NCBI RefSeq assembly: GCF_900109325.1
Contig: NZ_FNZU01000001.1
Location: forward strand, 186,001-250,000
DNA: 64,000 nucleotides
Reading direction: 5' to 3'
DNA from: Alkalibacterium pelagium
Lineage (GTDB): Bacteria > Bacillota > Bacilli > Lactobacillales > Carnobacteriaceae_A
Shown one piece after another: positions 27,225 to 34,686 of the stretch (position 1 is the first letter of the stretch; the number at the start of each line of letters is the position of its first letter). The translations under genes and the position numbers were made by a program. A model generated the notes under the pieces. The model had not been told where the DNA came from and did no database searches. It saw only the letters and a program-made list of their open reading frames with translations.

Positions 27225-27256
27225 GGCGTTTATCTTTGGATAAGCGTCTTTTTTTT
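27225..27256 (+). terminator. Terminator after epuA
   Basis: GGCGTTTATC pairs with GATAAGCGTC (two G-T pairs), followed by eight T. Confidence 0.9.
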
Positions 27257-27336
27257 CGTGACTTTCTGATTCTTTTATCAATATGTAATAGTAGGGAAAG
27301 AGAGATCTTTCTACTTTTATTTGAAGAGAGGAAAAA

Positions 27337-27684
27337 ATGATGAACGCCATTTCATTGATTGGAAGATTGACCAAGGATATAGAGCTGAAAGATGTCGGAG
27401 AAGGAAGGCTGGTTACTAGTAATACATTAGCTGTAAGGAAGGCCTACAAGAAAGATGGAAGCAGTGATGCGGATTTCATCCCTTTTGTCGCCTGGGGAAA
27501 GAGAGCCGAACTTCTTGAAGAATATTGTTCAAAAGGGGATCTTATTGCACTGACTGGACGGATGCAGTCCAGATCGTATAAAACCGAATCAGAAGATACA
27601 AGATATGTTGTTGAAATGCTTGTTGAGGATCTGGAGTTCCTTCAGAAAAAAAGTCCTGACAAAGCTGCTGTTCAGCCCAGCTGA
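27337..27684 (+). CDS. ssb: Short single-stranded DNA-binding protein (SSB family)
   Basis: A 115-aa OB-fold SSB (NAISLIGRLTKDIELK, FIPFVAWGKRAELLEEYCSKGDLIALTGRMQSRSY). It lacks the acidic C-terminal tail (DDDLPF type) that recruits partners in the main replication SSB, so it is probably a secondary SSB, like Bacillus YwpH (SsbB), which serves transformation. Two ATGs in tandem (27337 and 27340) are equally served by GAGAGG. Single gene with terminator. Confidence 0.88.
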   Translation: MMNAISLIGRLTKDIELKDVGEGRLVTSNTLAVRKAYKKDGSSDADFIPFVAWGKRAELLEEYCSKGDLIALTGRMQSRSYKTESEDTRYVVEMLVEDLEFLQKKSPDKAAVQPS

Positions 27685-27697
27685 ATGACACCAATAG

Positions 27698-27736
27698 AGC
27701 CGGTAGGATGACTAGTTTATCCTGCCGGCTTCTGTT
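27698..27736 (+). terminator. Terminator after ssb
   Basis: AGCCGGTAGGAT (27698-27709) pairs perfectly with 27719-27730; the tail TCTGTTG is only moderately T-rich. Confidence 0.75.
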
Positions 27737-27884
27737 GTATAATAAGCAGAAGGTGTTATGAACCAAATATGACATCGGGCTCGTCATACAGGGAATTTCT
27801 TCATTATTTGCATTGATTTACATAGAAAATTCAACTATGGTAGGTATAATAACAGGAGCACGTATTATAGAAAGAAGGATAGCT

Positions 27885-28592
27885 ATGCATATTTTAATGG
27901 TTGAAGACAATGAATCAGTCTGTGAAATGATCGAAATGTTTTTTCTAAAAGAAGAATGGGAGGCCACCTTTGCACATAACGGTAAAGAAGGTCTTTCACT
28001 ATTTCAGGAGAATGAAAGCAGCTATGATCTTGTCGTCCTTGATCTTATGCTTCCTGAAATGGACGGCATAACGATATGCAGAGAAATAAGAAAACAGTCC
28101 AAGACAGTCCCTATTATTATGCTGACTGCTAAGGACTCAGAGAGTGATGAGGTGATCGGTCTTGAAGTTGGGGCGGATGACTATGTCACTAAACCGTTTA
28201 GTCCACTTACTTTGGTCGCACGTATCAAGTCGCTTTTACGCAGAGCCAATGTCAATGCCTCCGATTCGGCTAGTGCTGAATACGAAATCGAAACGGAGCA
28301 CTTGAAAATGGACCGGACGACTAGAGAAGTTCTATTATATAATCAGTCACTGGATAATCTGACACCTAAAGAATTTGATTTGCTTTACACTTTAGCCAAC
28401 AGCCCAAGACGAGTTTTTTCGCGTGAGCAGCTACTTCAGCTGGTATGGGATTATGAATATTTCGGCGATGAGCGGACAGTTGATGCACATATAAAGAAAC
28501 TACGTCAGAAATTGTCGGAGAATGGCCCTCAGGTAATTCAGACTGTATGGGGAGTGGGATATAAATTTGATGATACGGGATCGATCGATTAA
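27885..28592 (+). CDS. OmpR/PhoB family response regulator
   Basis: The 235-aa protein has a receiver domain with the phospho-acceptor D53 (VVLDLMLPEMDG) and the conserved KPF lysine, plus a C-terminal winged helix (LTPKEFDLLYTLANSPRRVFSREQLLQLVW, DERTVDAHIKKLRQKL). AAAGGATAG precedes ATG 27885; the longer open frame has no site. The kinase gene overlaps its end. The regulon is unknown, though the LTA synthase gene directly downstream is a plausible target. Confidence 0.93.
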   Translation: MHILMVEDNESVCEMIEMFFLKEEWEATFAHNGKEGLSLFQENESSYDLVVLDLMLPEMDGITICREIRKQSKTVPIIMLTAKDSESDEVIGLEVGADDYVTKPFSPLTLVARIKSLLRRANVNASDSASAEYEIETEHLKMDRTTREVLLYNQSLDNLTPKEFDLLYTLANSPRRVFSREQLLQLVWDYEYFGDERTVDAHIKKLRQKLSENGPQVIQTVWGVGYKFDDTGSID

Positions 28593-30024
28593 GATGAAGC
28601 TGCCATATTTTTACCAGCAGTTTCTGGGCTTTTTAGCCGTTATCATTATACTGATGACTGTTACGGTAGTGTCTCTCGTTCATTTTGGACGGGATACTGC
28701 AGTAAGAAGCATCGAGACTCGCTTGTTTCGTTATGCTGAATCGATTACAGATGAATCATTGGATGGCAATGATCTCAGCACCATTCAGGAGCTCCTATAT
28801 GCTCAAGGGGTATCGTTTTTTGTTTTTGACGAGACGGGCTCTCTAATTTTTCCAGAGCTTCCTCCCGATATAGAAGCGAGAGTTGTTCCGGAAGAAATAG
28901 GTCGGCTTCGTGCCGGAGAGCGTCTGTCGCTGACGACAAATCAGGAAGACATGCTTGGAAACCCTCGTGAAACGGCTCTGATCTATCTTCCTTACTTTGA
29001 CAATCAGCAGGGAGACTACTCTGGATTCGTTACGGTTAGTGCACCGGTCAGTCACATTGATGAGCAGATGGAAGAACTGGAAGGGAACCTCTTCCAGGCA
29101 TTTCTGATCTCGACTATATTAGCAGTACTTATGAGCTTTATTTTCGCCCATAATCAGGTCAAAAGGGTCAACCGTCTAAGAAAAGCAGCACATCAGGTGG
29201 CGGAAGGGGAGTACAGTATTCGTCTGGATCATAAGGAACGAGACGAAATCGACTACCTCTCAAGAGATTTCAACCGCATGGTCAGCGCGCTCAAGTTGTC
29301 TCAGGAGGAAGTGAATCGTCAGGAAGAGCGAAGGAAAACATTTATGCAGGATGCGGCGCATGAAATGCGTACTCCGCTGACTACAATCAATGGTCTGTTG
29401 GAGGGGCTTGAGTATGGGGTTATTCCTGAACAGCAGAAACTGAGAAGCATTCAGCTGATGCGCAAGGAAACTCGCCGCCTGATCAGGCTAGTCAATGAAA
29501 ACATGGATTATGAAAATATTCGCTCCAATCGAATTGTTCTGAATAAGCATTATGTTCCGCTTAGTGATATACTTGAAGAAATTAAGGAACAGATGAAAGA
29601 GATTGTTTTAGAATCCACAAACAAACTGATAATAAAAGATGTTGAGGGGCTCTCCATATATGCGGACTATGACCGCCTGAAACAGATTCTTGTGAACCTC
29701 ATAAAGAATGCCATGCAGTTTACCAGTGAAGGAACGATCATTGTCAGTGGAACAAAAACAGATGAGGGAGTCAGCATCAGCATTGAGGATACTGGGATAG
29801 GCATGTCTAAGGAAGAGCTGCGCTTTATCTGGGACCGTTACTTCAAAGCAGATTCCTCAAGAGTCAATACGAAATATGGAGAGTCCGGGCTGGGACTTGC
29901 CATTGTACAGCAGCTGGTCCAGCTTCACCAGGCTAGCATCGATGTCGAAAGTGAACCAGACGAAGGCACCATATTTACAATCCACTTCCCTGATAGAGAT
30001 GAAGAGTATAGCGAAGAAGAATAA
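28570..30024 (+). CDS. Sensor histidine kinase with HAMP domain
   Basis: Partner of the preceding regulator. Two membrane helices (about residues 15-37 and 175-197) flank an extracytoplasmic domain of about 135 residues; then HAMP, HisKA with phospho-acceptor H264 in AAHEMRTPLTTINGLLEGL, and an ATPase domain (LVNLIKNAMQF N-box, EDTGIGMSKE G1, GESGLGLAIV G2). I use ATG 28570, which overlaps the regulator; ATG 28594 just after the regulator stop is the alternative but has no clear binding site. Ligand unknown. Confidence 0.92.
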   Translation: MIRDRSIKMKLPYFYQQFLGFLAVIIILMTVTVVSLVHFGRDTAVRSIETRLFRYAESITDESLDGNDLSTIQELLYAQGVSFFVFDETGSLIFPELPPDIEARVVPEEIGRLRAGERLSLTTNQEDMLGNPRETALIYLPYFDNQQGDYSGFVTVSAPVSHIDEQMEELEGNLFQAFLISTILAVLMSFIFAHNQVKRVNRLRKAAHQVAEGEYSIRLDHKERDEIDYLSRDFNRMVSALKLSQEEVNRQEERRKTFMQDAAHEMRTPLTTINGLLEGLEYGVIPEQQKLRSIQLMRKETRRLIRLVNENMDYENIRSNRIVLNKHYVPLSDILEEIKEQMKEIVLESTNKLIIKDVEGLSIYADYDRLKQILVNLIKNAMQFTSEGTIIVSGTKTDEGVSISIEDTGIGMSKEELRFIWDRYFKADSSRVNTKYGESGLGLAIVQQLVQLHQASIDVESEPDEGTIFTIHFPDRDEEYSEEE

Positions 30025-30060
30025 GAACAGCTCTTAATAGTTAATTAAATAATGAGAATA

Positions 30061-30143
30061 TCTGACCTGTAAGGGCTTGTATAGTGGATGGAGTTAAAAG
30101 ATCGTTCATTTTCATGTAAAGTTCTTTACAGGTCGGATTTTTT
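30061..30143 (+). terminator. Terminator of the two-component operon
   Basis: Arms TCTGACCTGTAAG (30061-30073) and CTTTACAGGTCGGA (30124-30137) enclose a 50-base loop and lead into TTTTTT. The large loop makes it unusual. Confidence 0.65.
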
Positions 30144-30173
30144 GGTCTATATTTATAGTTTGAAACAGGCATG

Positions 30174-30185
30174 TTCAGTACTGAA
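30174..30185. promoter_or_regulatory. 12-bp palindrome upstream of the LTA synthase gene
   Basis: TTCAGTACTGAA is a perfect palindrome in the likely promoter region (TTGAAA lies at 30160-30165). It may be an operator; no second copy was found nearby. Confidence 0.35.
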
Positions 30186-30238
30186 TATATTGTGTGCTGA
30201 CAGGCATCATGTCTAATAGTGATAAAGAAGGGACTTCT

Positions 30239-32380
30239 ATGTCTAAGATAAAACAGATCTTCATGAAACAAACTGATCTATTCAGCGTACTTATCGTTCT
30301 ATTCTGGCTGAAAACCTATTTTGCCTATCTGCTTGAATTTGATCTTGGGGTGACTGGATGGCTTCAGCATCTCATTTTGCTTATCAACCCTTTAGGTTTG
30401 GGGATCATTCTGTTTTCGGTGGCACTTTTCAGCAAAAACAAGAAACGGCGCATCGGGCTGCTGATGGGGATTCTCCTGGCGGCTACGCTGCTCCTCTATT
30501 CGAATATATTATATTACAGAGAATTTACAGACTTTCTGACAATGAATATTTTAGTCGGATCAAACAATGTATCCGGGGCACTGATAGCGTCCACACTTGC
30601 CATGATGAGGCCCTGGGATCTGCTGTACTGGATTGATGTATTAGTCTTTGCAGCTGTGATTTATAAGGTTAAAAAAGGCCAGCCGGCACTGCGCAACAGA
30701 CTGGATATCAGCAGGAAGGCAGTCGGGACTCTTGTATTAGGTATTATTATGCTAGTGGGGAATCTTCTGCTGGCAGAAGTCAGTCGACCACAGCTGCTTA
30801 CACGGACATTCGACCGGAATTACATTGTTAAATATATGGGAATCAACTTTTTTACAGGTTATGATGTATATCAGACTGCTAAGAATTCTCATATCAAAGC
30901 CAGCGCTGACGAATCTCATCTTGAAGAAATTGTCAGTTATGCGAAAGTCAATCGCGCTGAACCAGACCCACAGTACTTTGGAATGGCAGAAGACCGTAAT
31001 GTCATAGTGATTGCTATGGAAAGTATTCAGCAGTTTCTAATCGATTATGAGCTTGAAGATGAAAACGGCGAGACACACGAAGTCATGCCGTTTGTAAATA
31101 GTTTATTTAACAGTGAAGAGTCTTTCAGCTTCAGTAATTTCTATCATCAGACTGGTCAAGGGAAATCTTCGGATGCCGAAATATTAACTGAAACATCTTT
31201 GTATGGTCTTCCTCAGGGCAGCGCGTTTCAGACTCTGGGGTCATCCAATACGTTTCATGCAACACCAGGAATACTGAAAAGTAAAGCAGATTACACGTCA
31301 GCTGCCTTTCATGGGAATGTCGGTTCTTTCTGGAATCGGTCAGACACTTACCGACAGTTCGGCTATGATTATTTCTTCGATGCTGAATATTATGACCTGT
31401 CAGGAGATCGGTCGCTTGAGTACGGATTGAAAGATAAGTTGTTCTTCAGAGATTCGGTTGAGTATCTGGAACAGCTCCCTCAGCCATTCTATACTAAATT
31501 TCTCACAGTCACGCACCATTTCCCTTATCCACTGGACGACCAGAATGCAGGGTTTCCGATTGCACAGACAGAAGATTCTACAGTGAACGACTTCTTTGCC
31601 ACAGCTAATTATGCTGACGAAGCGATTGAAGAATTTTTCACTTATCTGAAAAAAACAGGTCTATATGAAAATTCTATTTTTGTCATGTATGGAGATCACT
31701 ACGGGATTTCCAATATGAGAAACCCTCATGTGGCTCCACTTATTGGAGAAGATCCGGAAGAGTGGGGAGAATTCCAGAATGCTGAGATGCAGCAGGTTCC
31801 TTTTATCCTGCACATTCCAGGAATGGATGAGGGGCAAGTGTTCGACATGCCAAGTGGTCAGATCGATGTGCTGCCTACCTTGCTTCACCTCCTTGGAATA
31901 GAAACGGACGATTACCTTTTTATGGGACAAGATCTGCTGTCTCCAGGACATGACAGCAGCGTACCATTAAGGAACGGACGAGTGATCACAACTGATTACA
32001 CCTTTATTAATGACCGGATCTATGACAATCAGACTGGCGAAGAGCTTTCAGAGCAGTTTAGCGAAGAAGAACGTCTTGAACTTATTGGTGAAAGAGACCA
32101 GGCTAGAATGGAACTGAATCATTCGGACAGACTGATGTCCATGGATCTACTCAGATTCTATCAGCCGGAAAGTCTGACACAACTGGAACCACTGGAGTAT
32201 ACGTATTCTAATCAGATGGAAGTTCTTCAAAATCATCCTGGAATACAGACTAGTGTTATTGAAAAGAACAGGGGTGAGTCGACACTTCACCTTTACGAAA
32301 CTGACGCTCCTGAGATCAGAGAGAAAATCGACTATATTTATCGTCCTAATCGTGGACTGATGGAAAGAATACAGGATTAA
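30239..32380 (+). CDS. LTA synthase family protein (sulfatase-fold phosphoglycerol transferase)
   Basis: A 713-aa membrane protein: five N-terminal membrane helices (to about residue 185) and an extracellular sulfatase-like domain. Family members polymerise glycerol phosphate from phosphatidylglycerol into lipoteichoic acid or prime it. Conserved blocks are VIVIAMESIQQF (metal Glu), NFYHQTGQGKSSDAE (nucleophile region), FLTVTHHFPY and YGDHYG (metal Asp-His). The nucleophile position, threonine in characterised LtaS (GKTSD), is serine here (S310). AAGGGA precedes ATG 30239. The C-terminal end is longer than in S. aureus LtaS and acidic. Confidence 0.9.
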   Translation: MSKIKQIFMKQTDLFSVLIVLFWLKTYFAYLLEFDLGVTGWLQHLILLINPLGLGIILFSVALFSKNKKRRIGLLMGILLAATLLLYSNILYYREFTDFLTMNILVGSNNVSGALIASTLAMMRPWDLLYWIDVLVFAAVIYKVKKGQPALRNRLDISRKAVGTLVLGIIMLVGNLLLAEVSRPQLLTRTFDRNYIVKYMGINFFTGYDVYQTAKNSHIKASADESHLEEIVSYAKVNRAEPDPQYFGMAEDRNVIVIAMESIQQFLIDYELEDENGETHEVMPFVNSLFNSEESFSFSNFYHQTGQGKSSDAEILTETSLYGLPQGSAFQTLGSSNTFHATPGILKSKADYTSAAFHGNVGSFWNRSDTYRQFGYDYFFDAEYYDLSGDRSLEYGLKDKLFFRDSVEYLEQLPQPFYTKFLTVTHHFPYPLDDQNAGFPIAQTEDSTVNDFFATANYADEAIEEFFTYLKKTGLYENSIFVMYGDHYGISNMRNPHVAPLIGEDPEEWGEFQNAEMQQVPFILHIPGMDEGQVFDMPSGQIDVLPTLLHLLGIETDDYLFMGQDLLSPGHDSSVPLRNGRVITTDYTFINDRIYDNQTGEELSEQFSEEERLELIGERDQARMELNHSDRLMSMDLLRFYQPESLTQLEPLEYTYSNQMEVLQNHPGIQTSVIEKNRGESTLHLYETDAPEIREKIDYIYRPNRGLMERIQD

Positions 32381-32392
32381 CAGATTGAATAT

Positions 32393-32453
32393 GAAAAGAA
32401 GAGAGATGAACAGAAGAGAGATGAACAGATTGTTTGTCTCTCTTCTTTTCTTC
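32393..32453 (+). terminator. Terminator with duplicated left arm
   Basis: A 14-bp perfect stem (GAAAAGAAGAGAGA at 32393-32406; complement 32437-32450). AGAAGAGAGATGAAC occurs twice in a row, so a second, shorter pairing with the same right arm is possible. Confidence 0.8.
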
Positions 32454-32532
32454 TCGAGTAAACTGCAAGAGTCATGTATGGTATAATTATTTTGTGAAAG
32501 CAACAATGAAAAAGAAATCAAAGGGGCGCATT

Positions 32533-33711
32533 ATGAAGAATTTACAAGTGAAAAAACTGGCAGCCAGTCGAATACAAAAAGGGTATCCGGCTTTAGAAGA
32601 CTATGATTTCAAAGACAAAGACCAGGTTGTAGAAGGCGACTTTGTGAGACTGCTCGACAGCTCCCGCAAGTTTGTCGGTCTTGGCTATATTGGAGACGAG
32701 AAAAAAACAGCCGGTTGGGTGCTTTCTTTAGACGATACTGACAAGCTGGATGTATCTTTCTTCGATCGTCAGTTCAGAATGGCGCGAAAGAAACGGACAT
32801 CATTCTATGCGGATAAACTGACGACCGCTTTCCGCTTCTTCAACGGTGAAGGCGACGGCATCGGCGGGGTGACTATAGACTATTATGACGGTTATTACGT
32901 CTTTACATGGTATAGCGCAGGGATTTATCAGCATAGAGACATGATTCTGGATGCATTTAGAATGGCAGTCCCCGACTACAAGGGGATTTATGAAAAACTG
33001 CGCTACCCGTCAGCTCCATTCAAGTCTAAATTTGTAGATGGAAAACAGGCAGACCAACCGATGACCATTCTAGAGAATGGGATTCGTTATAATGTCTACT
33101 TGAATGAAGGCTGGATGACAGGGATTTTCTTGGATCAGCGCAATGTCAGAAGAAAAATCATGGAAGAACTTGGTATGGGACGTAAAGTACTCAATGCCTT
33201 CAGTTATACCGGTGCTTTTTCAGTCGCAGCCGCAATGGGTGGTGCGTCTAAAACAGTCAACGTGGATGTGGCAAATAGAAGTAAGGAAAGAACTAGAGAA
33301 CAGTTTGAACTGAATGGCTTGAATCCGGATGATCACGAAATCCGAGTAATGGATGTCTTTGATTATTTTGATTATGCCAAGAAGCATCAGCTGCGCTTTG
33401 ATCTGATTGTTCTTGATCCGCCAACTTTTGCTAGAACTAAAAAACGAACGTTCAGTGTCGATCAGGACTATACGGAACTCGTAAAAGATGCAGTGGAAGT
33501 ACTGGCTCAGAACGGCGTACTGATCACTTCAACAAATGCATGGAGCGTCAGCAGAGATGACTTTTTTGAAATGGTCAACGATGCTCTAGAAGAGCTTCAA
33601 GTGGACGCGTATCTGATGGATGAACATGATCTGCCAGATGACTTTGCAGTAAGCAGAGCGTATCCCGAGGGACACTACCTTAAAGTATTTGTACTTGAAC
33701 GGACAAACTAA
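32533..33711 (+). CDS. Class I SAM-dependent rRNA methyltransferase (RlmI family)
   Basis: A 392-aa protein with an N-terminal PUA domain (residues about 3-75), an EEHEE-type middle domain and a Rossmann methyltransferase (NAFSYTGAFSVAAAMGGA motif I; LIVLDPPTFARTK motif IV; FLDQRNVR before it). RlmI in E. coli methylates C5 of cytidine 1962 in 23S rRNA; the same target is plausible but unproven here. AAAGGGG precedes ATG 32533. Monocistronic. Confidence 0.9.
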   Translation: MKNLQVKKLAASRIQKGYPALEDYDFKDKDQVVEGDFVRLLDSSRKFVGLGYIGDEKKTAGWVLSLDDTDKLDVSFFDRQFRMARKKRTSFYADKLTTAFRFFNGEGDGIGGVTIDYYDGYYVFTWYSAGIYQHRDMILDAFRMAVPDYKGIYEKLRYPSAPFKSKFVDGKQADQPMTILENGIRYNVYLNEGWMTGIFLDQRNVRRKIMEELGMGRKVLNAFSYTGAFSVAAAMGGASKTVNVDVANRSKERTREQFELNGLNPDDHEIRVMDVFDYFDYAKKHQLRFDLIVLDPPTFARTKKRTFSVDQDYTELVKDAVEVLAQNGVLITSTNAWSVSRDDFFEMVNDALEELQVDAYLMDEHDLPDDFAVSRAYPEGHYLKVFVLERTN

Positions 33712-33732
33712 GTTAACTATATAAATGAGTAG

Positions 33733-33778
33733 ACGTTCTGCAGTATGACCCGTGAGGATAAACTGCAGGGCGTTTTCT
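33733..33778 (+). terminator. Terminator after the RlmI family gene
   Basis: ACGTTCTGCAGT and its partner ACTGCAGGGCGT form an interrupted stem, followed by TTTTCTTG. Confidence 0.7.
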
Positions 33779-33951
33779 TGTAGTATGGAAGTGGATGAGT
33801 CTAAGTTGTTTTTTAAGGCTGAACAGATTCGTAAAGCTGTTCTTTTAGTTATGATTTTTTCATGAAAATTTATGTTCTTTAAGCTAACTTATACTGAAGG
33901 GCTTAATGGATATGCTAAAATAGTAAGGCATATGTAGAAAGGATGAACGTG

Positions 33952-34656
33952 ATGACCGCTTATATCAGTGTAAAAGACGAAGTCAAGAAATATAAATCTG
34001 GAGAAACTGAAGTGATTGCCAATGACAAAATCACTTTTGATATTGAAAAAAATGAGTTTGCTGTAATTGTCGGTCCCAGTGGTGCAGGAAAAACAACTGT
34101 CTTGAACATACTTGGAGGGATGGATGCTGCAGATAGCGGGGAGGTTATTATAGACGGAACCAATATTGTTGGATTCGATCAGAAGCAACTGACTGAATAT
34201 AGACGTAATGATGTAGGGTTCATCTTTCAGAACTACAATTTGATTCCCAACCTGACTGCTAAAGAAAATGTTGAACTGGCAGCTGAAATTTCACCTGATG
34301 CTCTTGATGCGGAGGAAGTACTCAGAAGTGTCGGACTGGAACATCGGATGGACAACTTTCCTGCTCAGCTTTCAGGAGGAGAGCAGCAGAGGGTAGCTAT
34401 TGCCCGGGCTCTAGCTAAGCAGCCTAAGTTACTTTTATGTGACGAACCCACTGGAGCACTGGACTATGAAACTGGAAAGAAGGTTCTCGACCTCCTCAGC
34501 CGTTCAAAAGAAGAATATGGAGCAACGGTTGTCGTCATCACACATAACCGTGCCATTGCTCCAATGGCCAATCGAGTGATCGACATCAATAATGCGAAAG
34601 TCAGAGAAGTCACCATCAATGAACAGCCGCAGTCGGTTGAAAGCATTGAGTGGTAA
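33952..34656 (+). CDS. ABC transporter ATPase (LolD/MacB-like)
   Basis: A 234-aa ATPase: Walker [11 protein letters not shown]-loop [14 protein letters not shown], signature [15 protein letters not shown], Walker [14 protein letters not shown]-loop VVITHN. The MacB/LolD type works with FtsX-like permeases, here the next gene (30 bases downstream). Such modules move lipids or peptides, or act as mechanical transmitters. AAAGGATG sits 8 bases before ATG 33952; ATG 33943 is too close to it. Confidence 0.94.
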   Translation: MTAYISVKDEVKKYKSGETEVIANDKITFDIEKNEFAVIVGPSGAGKTTVLNILGGMDAADSGEVIIDGTNIVGFDQKQLTEYRRNDVGFIFQNYNLIPNLTAKENVELAAEISPDALDAEEVLRSVGLEHRMDNFPAQLSGGEQQRVAIARALAKQPKLLLCDEPTGALDYETGKKVLDLLSRSKEEYGATVVVITHNRAIAPMANRVIDINNAKVREVTINEQPQSVESIEW

Positions 34657-34686
34657 AGGAGATGTCGATAGAATTGAGGGAATCAG

